A program made the translations under genes and the position numbers. Positions 35,541 to 44,371 of a stretch of 64,000 nt of DNA are shown one piece after another. How positions within the stretch are numbered: position 1 is the stretch's first letter; each line of letters opens with the position of its first letter. The stretch is from contig JAFWPH010000042.1 of assembly GCA_017509605.1 (NCBI GenBank), forward strand, positions 1-64,000, written 5' to 3'. The notes under the pieces were generated by a model, which was not told the DNA's origin, did not search any database, and saw nothing but the letters and a program-made list of their open reading frames with translations. This DNA comes from Bacteroidaceae bacterium (GTDB lineage: Bacteria > Bacteroidota > Bacteroidia > Bacteroidales > Bacteroidaceae).

Positions 35541-36013
35541 TGGAACAAAACGAAAACCCGGCACTGAATGCCCACAACAAACAGGAGTATCCCCCTGCAC
35601 ACACAGCCGAACATCTTCTCAACCAGACCATGGTGAGGATGTTCGGTTGTGAGCGTTCCAAGAACATGCATATTGAAAGGAAGAAAAGCAAAATCAATTA
35701 CGACCTTCCCTCCTGTCCCACAGAAGAACAAATACGTGAAGTGGAGCGCAAGATGAACGAGTTGATAGCAATGGACCTTCCTGTGACTTACGAGTTAGTC
35801 GGCCGTGACCAGTTACCGGAAGGCATCAAACTGGACCGTCTGCCCGACGATGCCAGTGAGACTCTCCGCATCGTACGAATTGGCGACTACGATATCTGCC
35901 CCTGCATCGGCGCACACGTCAATTCAACTCGTGAAGTCGGCGCTTTCCGCATCACGAGCACTTCCTACAATGATGGCTCTTTTAGAATCGTCTTCAAGGT
36001 AGAGGGAAAATAG
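35537..36013 (+). CDS. AlaX-like aminoacyl-tRNA editing protein (tRNA_SAD fold)
   Basis: 158 aa. The metal-binding pattern of the AlaRS/ThrRS second additional domain is present: HTAEH (His22, His26) and CPCIGAH (Cys123, His127), followed by EVGAFRITSTSYNDGSFRIVF. There is no aminoacylation domain, so it is a free-standing trans-editing factor that would deacylate mischarged tRNA (Ser- or Gly-tRNAAla for AlaX; the substrate here is not provable). It overlaps the DUF1294 gene by ATGA. A run of Lys/Arg between the two motif halves (IERKKSKIN) may contact tRNA. Confidence 0.85.
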   Translation: MMEQNENPALNAHNKQEYPPAHTAEHLLNQTMVRMFGCERSKNMHIERKKSKINYDLPSCPTEEQIREVERKMNELIAMDLPVTYELVGRDQLPEGIKLDRLPDDASETLRIVRIGDYDICPCIGAHVNSTREVGAFRITSTSYNDGSFRIVFKVEGK

Positions 36014-36038
36014 GCAAAATACCTGAGAATCCGGAGAA

Positions 36039-37826
36039 TTAATCTCCATCGAGTTTGAGGACGGCCAGGAAGGCTTTCTGCGGCACTTCCACATTGCCGA
36101 TCTGTTTCATACGCTTCTTTCCGCGCTTCTGCTTCTCCAACAACTTGCGCTTACGGCTGACATCACCGCCATAACACTTGGCGAGCACATCCTTACGCAC
36201 CTGCTTCACTGTCTCACGTGCGATGATTTTCCCGCCAATGGCAGCCTGAATAGCGATGTCGAACTGCTGACGTGGCAGCAACTCCTTCAAACGGGCACAC
36301 ATCCTGCGGCCCAACGACACGGCGTTATCCACATGCGTCAGGGTCGATAAGGCATCTACACTCTCGCCATTGAGCAAGACGTCGAGCTTAATGAGTTTGG
36401 AGGGACGGAAACCTATCTGATGGTAATCAAAAGAAGCGTAACCTCGTGAGATGCTCTTGAGACGGTCGTAGAAATCTATCACGATCTCACCCAAAGGCAT
36501 GTCGAAGAGCAACTCCACACGGTTGCCGGTGATGAAGGTCTGCTTTACCAACTCACCGCGTTTGTCGAGACAAAGTGTGATGATAGGCCCGATATACGCA
36601 GCCTGAGTGATGATGGTGGCGCGGATATAAGGTTCCTCAATATGGTCAATGAAGGTCGGGTCGGGCATCCCTGACGGGTTGTGGACCTCTGATGCCTCTC
36701 CTTGCTTGTTATAGACCATGTACGAAACGTTGGGCACCGTGGTAATGACATTCATGTTGAACTCCCTATCCAGTCTCTCCTGAACAATCTCCATGTGGAG
36801 CAGTCCGAGGAAACCACAGCGGAAGCCGAATCCCAAGGCCACCGAACTCTCATGCTGGAAAGTAATGGAAGCATCGTTGAGCTGCAACTTCTCCAGAGAA
36901 GCGCGCAGGTTCTCGTAGTCCTCTGTCTCAATAGGATAGAGACCAGCGAAGACCATGGGTTTGACCTCCTCAAAGCCTGCAATGGCCTCTTGGCAAGGGT
37001 TATCCACCGATGTAATGGTATCGCCCACCTTCACCTCGGTGGCTTTCTTAATGCCACTGACGATATACCCCACATTGCCGGCCTTAAGCTCTTTCTTGGG
37101 AATCATATCCATCTTCAGCACGCCGATCTCATCAGCGTCATATTCCATGTCGGTGTTGATAAAACGCACACGCTGCCCCGTATGAATGCTTCCGTTGAGG
37201 ATCTTAAAATAGGCGATGACACCACGGAAGCTGTTGAAGACGGAGTCGAAAATCAGGGCCTGCAAGGGAGCGCCCTCGTTGCCCACGGGCGCTGGCATAC
37301 GCTCCACGATGGCTTTAAGGATTTCCTCCACACCCATGCCCGTCTTGCCCGAAGCTCGGATGATGTCCTCACGTTCACAGCCCAGCAAGTCGATAATCTC
37401 GTCCTCCACCTCCTCGGGCATGGCGTTAGGCATGTCGCATTTGTTGATGACAGGAACGATCTCCAGATCGTGATCGATCGCCATGTAGAGGTTGCTGATG
37501 GTCTGCGCCTGCACGCCTTGAGTGGCATCCACCACTAACAAAGCGCCCTCGCATGCGGCGATGGAACGCGAGACCTCGTAGGAGAAGTCCACATGTCCCG
37601 GAGTGTCGATGAGATTAAGCGTATAGACCTCGCCCTCATACTCGTATTCCATCTGTATGGCATGGCTCTTGATGGTGATGCCACGCTCACGCTCCAAGTC
37701 CATGTCGTCGAGCATTTGCATCTCGGTTATCTGTATGGTCTTGGTGAATTCAAGCAGGCGGTCGGCAAGTGTTGACTTGCCGTGGTCAATATGGGCTATG
37801 ATGCAGAAATTGCGTATATGCTTCAT
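36039..37826 (-). CDS. lepA: elongation factor 4 (LepA)
   Basis: 595 aa from [19 protein letters not shown], the standard LepA start. The frame is open further upstream to 38090 with an Arg/His-rich stretch, but that is out-of-frame sequence of the FHA gene and is rejected. GTPase motifs AHIDHGKST (G1), DTPGHVDF (G3) and NKCDMPNA (G4) lie in the first 150 residues. The LepA-specific C-terminal domain ends [19 protein letters not shown]...[10 protein letters not shown]. It is a ribosome-associated translational GTPase that back-translocates or aids subunit assembly. Confidence 0.98.
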   Translation of the reverse strand: MKHIRNFCIIAHIDHGKSTLADRLLEFTKTIQITEMQMLDDMDLERERGITIKSHAIQMEYEYEGEVYTLNLIDTPGHVDFSYEVSRSIAACEGALLVVDATQGVQAQTISNLYMAIDHDLEIVPVINKCDMPNAMPEEVEDEIIDLLGCEREDIIRASGKTGMGVEEILKAIVERMPAPVGNEGAPLQALIFDSVFNSFRGVIAYFKILNGSIHTGQRVRFINTDMEYDADEIGVLKMDMIPKKELKAGNVGYIVSGIKKATEVKVGDTITSVDNPCQEAIAGFEEVKPMVFAGLYPIETEDYENLRASLEKLQLNDASITFQHESSVALGFGFRCGFLGLLHMEIVQERLDREFNMNVITTVPNVSYMVYNKQGEASEVHNPSGMPDPTFIDHIEEPYIRATIITQAAYIGPIITLCLDKRGELVKQTFITGNRVELLFDMPLGEIVIDFYDRLKSISRGYASFDYHQIGFRPSKLIKLDVLLNGESVDALSTLTHVDNAVSLGRRMCARLKELLPRQQFDIAIQAAIGGKIIARETVKQVRKDVLAKCYGGDVSRKRKLLEKQKRGKKRMKQIGNVEVPQKAFLAVLKLDGD

Positions 37827-37873
37827 GTAGGGAAAATTATAGGCTTGATTATTAATTGGGCGGAGGTTCTGAA

Positions 37874-38428
37874 TTATCCGGGTTGTCCGATTTCTCCGAG
37901 TTCTCCAGGTTGTGCGGCTCGCAGGATGAGCGTTGTGGCTCCGATGGTGATGATCGCGCCGTCGTCGATGATGATGCGGTCGTTGTCGCGGAGTATCTCG
38001 TTCATGTAGAATGTGCCAGTGTCGCTCGGAGCGTCCTTGAGCACATACCGCAGCGTTCCGTCGCCCTTCCGCTTCACAGTGATGGTGCAATGGAACGTGT
38101 CGATGCTGGGGTCCCTGGTGTCGATGGGTTTGTTGATGCTGGTGCCTTTCACATAACGACCGAACTCATTGTCGCCGAGGTCCAGCGGAATGACCTGCTT
38201 GAAGGCGAAAGTGTTCTCCACGACAACGATGGAACCATACTGCTGGCTATAGGCATTCTCGTCGAGCTGACGTTCCTCATGGATGCCTTGCAGACGATTC
38301 TTGCCGATTCTGATACCGAACTCCTTCTTGCAATTCTGGCATACAAAGACGATGGACTGTTGGTCTGCGTATTTCGTCTCGTCGAACACTATGTAGTTGT
38401 CGCACTTGGGACATTTCACTCTTTTCAT
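37874..38428 (-). CDS. FHA-domain protein with N-terminal zinc ribbon
   Basis: 184 aa. Two Cys pairs (CPKC near residue 6 and CQNC near 30) form a zinc ribbon of the MJ0042/zinc-ribbon_5 type. The FHA domain (about 85-165) has FGRYVKG, then HCTITVKR and a loop ending [29 protein letters not shown] domains bind phosphothreonine, so the protein probably reads Ser/Thr phosphorylation. It lies 47 nt upstream of lepA. The gene before it ends in a good terminator, so FHA-lepA is a separate unit. No kinase gene is in the window. Confidence 0.88.
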   Translation of the reverse strand: MKRVKCPKCDNYIVFDETKYADQQSIVFVCQNCKKEFGIRIGKNRLQGIHEERQLDENAYSQQYGSIVVVENTFAFKQVIPLDLGDNEFGRYVKGTSINKPIDTRDPSIDTFHCTITVKRKGDGTLRYVLKDAPSDTGTFYMNEILRDNDRIIIDDGAIITIGATTLILRAAQPGELGEIGQPG

Positions 38429-38445
38429 CGTCGTCTGTATTTATG

Positions 38446-38474
38446 AAAAAAAGAACTCCAAGTTATTGGAGTTC
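38446..38474 (-). terminator. rho-independent terminator overlapping the HU/SPOR gene end
   Basis: On the minus strand a 9-bp stem GAACTCCAA/TTGGAGTTC with a 4-nt loop containing part of the stop codon is followed by T7. It ends the secG-side operon after the HU/SPOR gene. Confidence 0.85.
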
Positions 38475-39491
38475 CATAATCCATGACTGTGTGAAGAGGG
38501 CCTCCTCCTTAAGAAGTTTCTTCCGTGCGTTGCGGGCTTCCTCTTCAGTGGAATAGCAGGAATAGACAACACGTCGCATCTTCTCGTTGCCGATGATACG
38601 GGCCTGGTCGAAACCTTTTTCCTTCAATTCCCGAACTGTGTTCTCAGCGTTTTTGACCGACACCTTGCTCGACAACACAAGGACGAAACCTTTCTCTCCA
38701 GCATTGTCTGCCTGCTGGTTGTCGGCGGTTGTCTTCTTGCCGTCTTGTGCGGGGTCTGACTTGGCGGTGTTGAAAAGATTGTCGGTGGTCTTCTTCACCG
38801 ATACCGAACCAGCTGTCACCGACTCGGAAGTACCGGGCGTGATCATGGCAGGATAAGAGAAGATAAAGAAGAAGAACACCGCGGCTACTGCGGCAACAGC
38901 CACATCCATCCAGCGGCGGTGGAGGCGGATCACGATGTCGTCCTTGCCGTCCTCTTGAGCTGCCGCGATCTTGGCAGCTGCCACCTTCTGCGAGTCCACA
39001 GTTGTCTGCACAGGCGAGGAGACGGTGTTCTCCACAGCCTGACGGATTGCTTGTTGTCTGGTCAACTCCTCCACATCGTGCACCTCGACAGAATAGAGTC
39101 CGTAGAGCGACGGTGTGAGCAGGCCGGCCTCAAGAGGCGTGAAGGTCACCTTCCCGTCAATGTCCTTGTAGAGGGTGCCGACACCGTTGAAGGCATATTC
39201 GCCTTTGCTGTCGAGTTCACCAACCATCTCCTCGATGTCCATCTCCATCTGGCGATAGGCGTCGGGGTAGTTGGCGTCGTAGGCATCCATGTAAGCCTGC
39301 GCAAGCAGTCCATCGTTGGACTTGACCTCCTGGTTGAATCCGACAACCCTGTAAGGGGGAAGCATAAGGGCATCACCCTTGTCCGACATTCTGGCCACCG
39401 CATGGTTAGCGATGAACGCGCCAAAGTCCGGTAGGATGACGCAGTCATGATCGAGCAGGAGTATTTCTATTTGTCGTGATAAACTTATCAT
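38463..39491 (-). CDS. HU-CCDC81-type and SPOR domain membrane protein
   Basis: 342 aa. The first about 135 residues match the two bacterial CCDC81-type HU-like domains (ILLLDHDCVILPDFGAFIAN, then NDGLLAQAYMDAY and YAFNGVGTLYKDIDGKVTF). A transmembrane helix lies at about 195-217 (WMDVAVAAVAAVFFFFIF). A Ser/Thr/Lys-rich linker leads to the C-terminal SPOR domain (about 265-340, starting GFVLVLSSKVSVKNAENTV). SPOR domains bind denuded peptidoglycan at the septum, so a cell-division or envelope role is likely. It is last in the run from the sigma54-activator gene. Confidence 0.88.
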   Translation of the reverse strand: MISLSRQIEILLLDHDCVILPDFGAFIANHAVARMSDKGDALMLPPYRVVGFNQEVKSNDGLLAQAYMDAYDANYPDAYRQMEMDIEEMVGELDSKGEYAFNGVGTLYKDIDGKVTFTPLEAGLLTPSLYGLYSVEVHDVEELTRQQAIRQAVENTVSSPVQTTVDSQKVAAAKIAAAQEDGKDDIVIRLHRRWMDVAVAAVAAVFFFFIFSYPAMITPGTSESVTAGSVSVKKTTDNLFNTAKSDPAQDGKKTTADNQQADNAGEKGFVLVLSSKVSVKNAENTVRELKEKGFDQARIIGNEKMRRVVYSCYSTEEEARNARKKLLKEEALFTQSWIMELQ

Positions 39492-39551
39492 CGGTTAACA
39501 ATGTGGTATTTCGGTTTGTCTTTTTGGTAATGATGAATGGTCAACGACTGG

Positions 39552-39579
39552 CCCGCCATGCGCCAAAGCGCATGGCGGG
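39552..39579. other. GC-rich hairpin between secG and the HU/SPOR gene
   Basis: An 11-bp perfect stem CCCGCCATGCG/CGCATGGCGGG, extendable by one C-G pair, closes a 4-nt loop. It lies 16 nt after the secG stop. It has no T-tract and resembles the 24171-24221 hairpin in composition. It may stabilise the secG transcript 3' end. Confidence 0.55.
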
Positions 39580-39595
39580 ATGTAGTCGTAGGGCC

Positions 39596-39994
39596 CTATT
39601 GAGCGGGAGCGTTCTCGGCGGGAGCAACGGGCGCTGCTTCAGCCGGAGCTTGCTGTGCATTGTCGTTAGCGGCAGGTTTAGGCTGTCCTGCAGAGAATCC
39701 CTGTGTGTTGCCGGCACTTGTCGATGTGTTGATAGGCATGATGTTTTCAATCAGGGTGTCGTTCTTTGCCTCTTTGGGGAGGAAAGCCACGGAGAGAACA
39801 CTGAAAATGACGAGCGAGAGCGCAAGTCCCCAAGTGGCCTTCTCAACGAGATCAGTGGTTTTACGAACACCGGCAAACTGGTTGCCAGCAGAGAATCCTG
39901 AGGCCAGACCGCCTCCCTTGGATTCTTGAATGAGCACGATTCCACACAACAGGATAGATGCGAGAACCATGAGAACGATAATTAAAGTGTACAT
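39596..39994 (-). CDS. secG: preprotein translocase subunit SecG
   Basis: 132 aa. The SecG core is in the first 75 residues: two transmembrane helices (about 3-22 and 54-72) around the conserved ILLCGIVLIQESKGGGLASGF... and the KTTDLVEKATW segment. The C-terminal half is a low-complexity Ala/Pro/Gln/Asn tail, typical of Bacteroidetes SecG. It works with SecY and SecE in the inner-membrane translocon. Upstream neighbours are the TPR, LptE and sigma54-activator genes. Confidence 0.95.
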   Translation of the reverse strand: MYTLIIVLMVLASILLCGIVLIQESKGGGLASGFSAGNQFAGVRKTTDLVEKATWGLALSLVIFSVLSVAFLPKEAKNDTLIENIMPINTSTSAGNTQGFSAGQPKPAANDNAQQAPAEAAPVAPAENAPAQ

Positions 39995-40033
39995 TTTGGT
40001 TTGATAATAAATATTTTTAAATTCTAACTGTTT

Positions 40034-40807
40034 CTATTGGTTGTTTTTGTCCGTAGATTCCTTCTGACTGTCGATGATGACCTTAAGAAGTTTCATTTGA
40101 TTTGCAAAGTAAGCACTTTTTTTTGGATTATTCAAACAAATTCTCTTCAATATTTCCAAAGCTTGTGAATATCTGCCTTGTTTGATGTAAATATTGGTCA
40201 TTGTCTCGGTATAAATCTCCGCATCATCGTCGGAAATCTCAGGTGACTCGAAGTCGGGACTCTCGTTGTCGGGAATCTCCACTCGTTGACGTCCCTTGGT
40301 TAATTCAATGAAGTTGTCGATCAATTCTTGCCCCTTGAGCTTCGGAGCGTCTTGTCTGCTCTGTTCTTGCTGCGCCTGCTCTTCATCCTGCCGGATGAGG
40401 AAGGATGCGTAGTCGTTGGTGGCATCGAGCAGAGATGGTTTGTTGTCGGAGCCGTCCGATTCCTGCTGATTGTCGTGATCGACTGTGGTGCTGAGGAAAG
40501 AGTCGATGAGTGATACGGTACGTTCCTCATCACCTTCCGTCATGATGGGGGCGTTGTCTTCAGAACTCGAGATATTGTAGTTCATGCCCTCAATCATGTT
40601 GAAGAGCACAGATCGGTCAGGCACGCAAACCGATGCTTTGCGCAGTTCCTCACCGAACCGCTTGTCGTGCAAGACAAAGAGGTTAAGCACGTAAAGAAGC
40701 CTCGCTGTATGAAAGTAAGGATACTTCTCAACCAGTTGGTGCAGTTCGCCAAGAGTGTCTTCGCCCAACTTAAAGCGATGCTTTAACAAATCTGTTATAT
40801 CTATCAT
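40034..40807 (-). CDS. TPR-like cytoplasmic protein of the LptE-SecG cluster
   Basis: 257 aa without signal peptide. The N-terminus (TDLLKHRFKLGEDTLGELHQLVEKYPYFHTARLLYVLNL) is shared with a family I recall in Bacteroidetes. The C-terminal part contains a TPR-like helix pair (YTETMTNIYIKQGRYSQALEILKRICLNNPKKSAYFANQ, about 205-245), separated from the first by an acidic, disordered stretch. It lies 53 nt after LptE and 39 nt before secG. I recall this order from other Bacteroidetes, which suggests a function linked to export or envelope assembly, not yet defined. Confidence 0.75.
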   Translation of the reverse strand: MIDITDLLKHRFKLGEDTLGELHQLVEKYPYFHTARLLYVLNLFVLHDKRFGEELRKASVCVPDRSVLFNMIEGMNYNISSSEDNAPIMTEGDEERTVSLIDSFLSTTVDHDNQQESDGSDNKPSLLDATNDYASFLIRQDEEQAQQEQSRQDAPKLKGQELIDNFIELTKGRQRVEIPDNESPDFESPEISDDDAEIYTETMTNIYIKQGRYSQALEILKRICLNNPKKSAYFANQMKLLKVIIDSQKESTDKNNQ

Positions 40808-40860
40808 ATTTCCAATAATCTATTGAAATAAATCTAATATTCAAAAAAAAAGCTCAAGTA

Positions 40861-41364
40861 TTACCAGTTGGCGACAGTAGCGTTGAAAATTTGATCGACA
40901 ATGTCGTCAATCATTTCCTCCACCAGCGCCTCCTGAACGGCGACGAGTTGTTGCGAGGAGTCATAAACAGTGGTAGCAGAAAAACGCTGCTCGAAATCCT
41001 CCTTATGCTCTGAGTTGTTAACGAATCGCACGTTGACCGTCATCTTAAGTTGTGTCTGCGCCGAGAATCCATCGGCAGCGACAGACTTGTTAGTCTGTGA
41101 GTACTCCACGATCTCACCACTGAGTTGCAAGTCGCCATTCTTCTTCAGTACCTTCAGTTTGGTTTTGTGAGAGTAGGCATCAGTGAGGTCGTTGTAGAAC
41201 ATGGCCTCCATGGGCGCCCAGACATACGCCGACCGTATGGGGAAGGACTCTATGGAGATCGACTTCACCTTGTCGTAGTTGATAGACGACCCGTTGAAAC
41301 TGTAGGAGATGGAGCAGGACACGAGCGTCAGCGAGAGCAACGTGTATATAAGGGTTTTCTTCAT
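40861..41364 (-). CDS. lptE: LptE-family LPS assembly lipoprotein
   Basis: 167 aa with lipoprotein signal MKKTLIYTLLSLTLVSC. The LptE family start SYSFNGSSINYDKVKSISIESFPIRS is clear, followed by the beta-strand pattern and LQLSGEIVEYSQ. LptE plugs the LptD outer-membrane translocon that inserts lipopolysaccharide. LptD is not in the window. It follows the sigma54-activator gene by 65 nt, and the TPR gene follows. Confidence 0.88.
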   Translation of the reverse strand: MKKTLIYTLLSLTLVSCSISYSFNGSSINYDKVKSISIESFPIRSAYVWAPMEAMFYNDLTDAYSHKTKLKVLKKNGDLQLSGEIVEYSQTNKSVAADGFSAQTQLKMTVNVRFVNNSEHKEDFEQRFSATTVYDSSQQLVAVQEALVEEMIDDIVDQIFNATVANW

Positions 41365-41429
41365 TGGATGATGCTTGTTTTGGAAACTGTGTTATCCGGA
41401 GAATGTGACTTTCCGGATATCCCCGGAAT

Positions 41430-42734
41430 CTATTGCTTATCGGTGTCTATATTGAACTCCTTGATTTTTCGGTAGAGGGTCCTTTCGCTGATGCCGAGTT
41501 TTTCGGCCGCCTTCTTGCGTTTGCCGTGGCTATGCTCGAGGGCCTGAATGATGGAACGTTTCTCCACTTCCTTCATCGGCAGGAGAGTCTCTTCCACCAC
41601 CACCTCCTCCGCATTAGGGATATCCGCATGCGGGTTGTTGGGATGGCGGTTGTCGCTGATATTGTATTTATAGTGATTCTGACCGCTGTCTGGCATTCTG
41701 AGAGACGTGTCGTTGGAGATGTGATAAGCTCCCTGCTCGTAGATAGGATCACCTGAGACGACAACCTCGGGTCTGGCTTTCTCTGCATTAGCACTCTGGT
41801 TCTTCGACTCATTGAGCATCTTTTTGAGGGCAGAGACATCGCTTCTGAGTTCGAACAGGACTCTGAAAAGCAGTTCACGCTCGTTCTCGTAGGTGTGTGG
41901 TCCGGCGTTTGCACTGGTTGCCAACACCAGTCCACTCTGCTGTTCGTCGGGTGTGATGTACTTGAGCAATATCTCACGATTGACTTCCCTGTCTTGGAGG
42001 GTGACAGACAAATACTCCGTGAGGTTCTTGAGCTCTCGGATATTACCGGGCCACGAATACTGCATGAGCAGCTGTTTGGCATCATCTGTGAGGTGTATAG
42101 CAGGCATGCCGTATTTCTGCGATATGTCGGCGGCGAACTTCCTGAAAAGCAGCACAACGTCCTCTCCCCTTTCCCTAAGGGGTGGCATGTTGATGGGTAT
42201 AGACCTGAGACGGAAATAGAGGTCCTCACGGAAACGCCGTTCCTTGATGGCATTGTAGAGATTGACATTGGTGGCCGCCACAATCCTTACGTCAGTCTTT
42301 CTCACCTCGCTCGAGCCAACACGGATATACTCACCTGTCTCAAGCACACGGAGGAGTCGTGCCTGTGTGGGTAAGGGCAACTCGCCTACCTCGTCGAGGA
42401 ATAGTGTTCCCCCGTTAGCTGTACCGAAGTATCCATCGCGTTCACCCAGAGCACCAGTAAACGCTCCTTTCTCGTGCCCAAAGAGTTCCGAATCGATGGT
42501 GCCTTCGGGTATGCTTCCACAGTTGATGGCGAAGAACTTCTTGTGTTTTCTTGTGCTGTTGTCGTGTATGATTCTGGGGATGATTTCCTTACCCACTCCA
42601 CTTTCACCAGTGATGAGCACTGAAAGGTCTGTAGGTGCCACTTGAACGGCAACGTCAAGGGCTCGGTCAAGTTCGGGCGCGCGTCCAATCACTCCATAAC
42701 GGTTCTTAATGCTTTGTAATTCTGAACTGTTCAT
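41430..42734 (-). CDS. sigma-54-interacting AAA+ activator without receiver domain
   Basis: 434 aa from MNSSELQSIKNRYGVIG. The frame extends 28 residues further to 42818, but those codons look non-family. The AAA+ domain (about 20-250) has Walker A GESGVGKE, the sigma54-contact loop GAFTGA, Walker B GGTLFLDEVGELP and sensor FREDLYFRLRSIPI. A linker of about 120 residues follows. The C-terminal Fis-type HTH is AAEKLGISERTLYRKIKEF. There is no N-terminal receiver or GAF domain, so regulation may be by level or a partner. Its product may control the following LptE, TPR and secG genes or a remote regulon. Confidence 0.93.
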   Translation of the reverse strand: MNSSELQSIKNRYGVIGRAPELDRALDVAVQVAPTDLSVLITGESGVGKEIIPRIIHDNSTRKHKKFFAINCGSIPEGTIDSELFGHEKGAFTGALGERDGYFGTANGGTLFLDEVGELPLPTQARLLRVLETGEYIRVGSSEVRKTDVRIVAATNVNLYNAIKERRFREDLYFRLRSIPINMPPLRERGEDVVLLFRKFAADISQKYGMPAIHLTDDAKQLLMQYSWPGNIRELKNLTEYLSVTLQDREVNREILLKYITPDEQQSGLVLATSANAGPHTYENERELLFRVLFELRSDVSALKKMLNESKNQSANAEKARPEVVVSGDPIYEQGAYHISNDTSLRMPDSGQNHYKYNISDNRHPNNPHADIPNAEEVVVEETLLPMKEVEKRSIIQALEHSHGKRKKAAEKLGISERTLYRKIKEFNIDTDKQ

Positions 42735-42832
42735 ATAAAATGGTATTTTTTTACCCCACCCCAGACCCATCCCCAAAGATGGGAGCATTACAAAATGGGA
42801 AGTGGAGTTTCTATGCAATGGTTATTTGCTGA

Positions 42833-42840
42833 CAAAATTA
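42833..42840 (-). promoter_or_regulatory. putative -7 box of the sigma54-activator operon
   Basis: TAATTTTG on the minus strand matches TAnnTTTG and lies about 99 nt before the activator ATG at 42734. Confidence 0.5.
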
Positions 42841-42957
42841 CATACTTTAATTGAAAAATCAGCCATTTTTGTCAGTTTTTTATGGTTAAAAGATGTTTTA
42901 TCCGCGTTTTATGGTGATTCAAGTCTTAAAAACCAATGAAAAGGTGATGAAAAAGCT

Positions 42958-42965
42958 TAAATTTG
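42958..42965 (+). promoter_or_regulatory. putative -7 box of trmN6
   Basis: TAAATTTG matches TAnnTTTG, 24 nt before the ATG at 42990. The divergent gap to the sigma54-activator gene holds both boxes. Confidence 0.55.
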
Positions 42966-42989
42966 CAGGGATAAACAGAAACAAGAGTG

Positions 42990-43730
42990 ATGTCATCAGA
43001 TAAATTCACATTCAAGCAGTTTGAGGTCTGGCACAACAAGTGCGGGATGAAAGTGGGCACTGACGGAGTCCTACTTGGTGCATGGATCGACACCAGGGAA
43101 TGTCGTTCAATGCTTGACATCGGAACCGGAACGGGCCTGATCGCATTGATTGCCGCTCAGCGCAATCCGAACTTGAGTGTCACAGCCATTGACATCATGC
43201 CCGATGCCGTGGCACAAGCCAGAGAGAATGTGATTCGTTCGCCATTTGCCGACAGGATAGAGGTGCTGGAAGGCGATTTCCTCGACATGGAGTCGGCAGT
43301 CGGTCAGGACGGGCACCCTACCCCGCTGTTCGATGCCATCGTGAGCAATCCACCCTTCTATGTGGCCGACATCCACTCGCCATCAACTGAACGCGACATG
43401 GCACGCCACGCCTCGTCTCTTCCACTCAACATGTTGGTACAACACGCTGCTGGCATGCTCTCCCCTACAGGACGGCTCAGTCTGATCCTTCCTTTCACCG
43501 CGGCTTCCGATGCTATTGGACTGGCTTACATGAATGGTTTGCAGTTGTGCCGAAGGACTGATGTCTGGGGCAACGAACGCAGTGTCCCCAAGCGTAGCCT
43601 GCTGGAATTCAGGAGCGCATACCTTGAATGCAAAAGTATTAAGGACCAACTTATTATCCGCGATGCCTCCAACGCCTACACGGATGCCTACAGGCGCTTG
43701 ACTGAAGACTTGTATGTCAGATTAGGATAA
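42990..43730 (+). CDS. tRNA1(Val) (adenine-37-N6)-methyltransferase TrmN6-like
   Basis: 246 aa from the ATG at 42990; a GTG at 42987 is also in frame. The family start FTFKQFEVWHNKCGMKVGTDGVLLGAW is clear. SAM binding is DIGTGTGLIALIAAQ, and the adenine-N6 motif NPPFY lies near residue 118. It methylates tRNA in E. coli as TrmN6 (YfiC). The gene is convergent with the FdtA-type gene, 16 nt apart, with no terminator between them that I can see. Confidence 0.92.
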   Translation: MSSDKFTFKQFEVWHNKCGMKVGTDGVLLGAWIDTRECRSMLDIGTGTGLIALIAAQRNPNLSVTAIDIMPDAVAQARENVIRSPFADRIEVLEGDFLDMESAVGQDGHPTPLFDAIVSNPPFYVADIHSPSTERDMARHASSLPLNMLVQHAAGMLSPTGRLSLILPFTAASDAIGLAYMNGLQLCRRTDVWGNERSVPKRSLLEFRSAYLECKSIKDQLIIRDASNAYTDAYRRLTEDLYVRLG

Positions 43731-43746
43731 ATGGCGAAATGCCTGA

Positions 43747-44175
43747 TCAGTGGTTAGTTCGTTCGATGAAGTCATCATAGTTGTGAACGTAGCCTTGCAC
43801 GTTGTAGTGCTGGGAGGCGGCAACGAGCAAGATGCAGTCGGGTGAGAAATGATGCAGGTCGCACCAGACGTTGGAAGGGATAAGGATGCCTTGCTCGGGA
43901 TTGTCGAGATGCACCACAGCCTCATGCCTGCCATCCGTGACACGGATATCACATTGGCCCTGTATGGGGAAAATGACCTCCGCGCAGGTGCTGTGGGCAT
44001 GACCGCCCCGGCTTTTGCCCTCTGGCACATTCGTGATCCAGAACACACGTTCGATGTGGAAAGGGATATCGTCGTCGCCCTCGGCGAAGAAAAGCTGTCC
44101 TCGGTCGTCGGTCCATCTATTGGCTTTCACCATCGTGCAGCCTGAGATTCTGGTGATGTCGTCGTTATATGTCAT
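43747..44175 (-). CDS. FdtA/QdtA-family cupin (dTDP-sugar 3,4-ketoisomerase type)
   Basis: 142 aa. The FdtA/WxcM-like cupin signature (PF05523) is visible: RGQLFFAEGDDDIPFHIERVFWI, then GKSRGGHAHSTCAEVIFPIQG, with the His pair of the active site, and VWCDLHHFSPDCILLVAAS. Characterised members convert dTDP-4-keto-6-deoxyglucose to its 3-keto isomer for deoxyamino-sugar synthesis. No dTDP-sugar pathway genes adjoin it, so the substrate is open. It has its own putative promoter. Confidence 0.85.
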   Translation of the reverse strand: MTYNDDITRISGCTMVKANRWTDDRGQLFFAEGDDDIPFHIERVFWITNVPEGKSRGGHAHSTCAEVIFPIQGQCDIRVTDGRHEAVVHLDNPEQGILIPSNVWCDLHHFSPDCILLVAASQHYNVQGYVHNYDDFIERTNH

Positions 44176-44262
44176 TTCAAAAGATCTTTATAGAATGTAA
44201 CGCCAGGTTTCTATCGTCTGGCATAGCGTTCATGTTCCGTTAAGTACTCAACAATTCCTTTG

Positions 44263-44270
44263 CAAATTTA
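44263..44270 (-). promoter_or_regulatory. putative -7 box of the FdtA-type gene
   Basis: TAAATTTG on the minus strand matches TAnnTTTG, about 88 nt before the ATG at 44175. Confidence 0.5.
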
Positions 44271-44371
44271 CACAAAAGATAAAAAAAGGTGGTAATTATT
44301 TTGATTTATCGCACTTTTTTATTTGTTTTGCATAAGATTTTGACAATTTAACTAACCAAAAACATACGAAT

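Noticed and set aside
37827-38090. N-terminal extension of lepA
   Set aside because: The extra 88 residues are Arg/His-rich out-of-frame translation of the FHA gene; LepA begins [19 protein letters not shown].
42734-42818. 28-residue extension of the sigma54 activator
   Set aside because: The codons look non-family (MHRNSTSHFVMLPSLGMG) and the family start fits Met at 42734.
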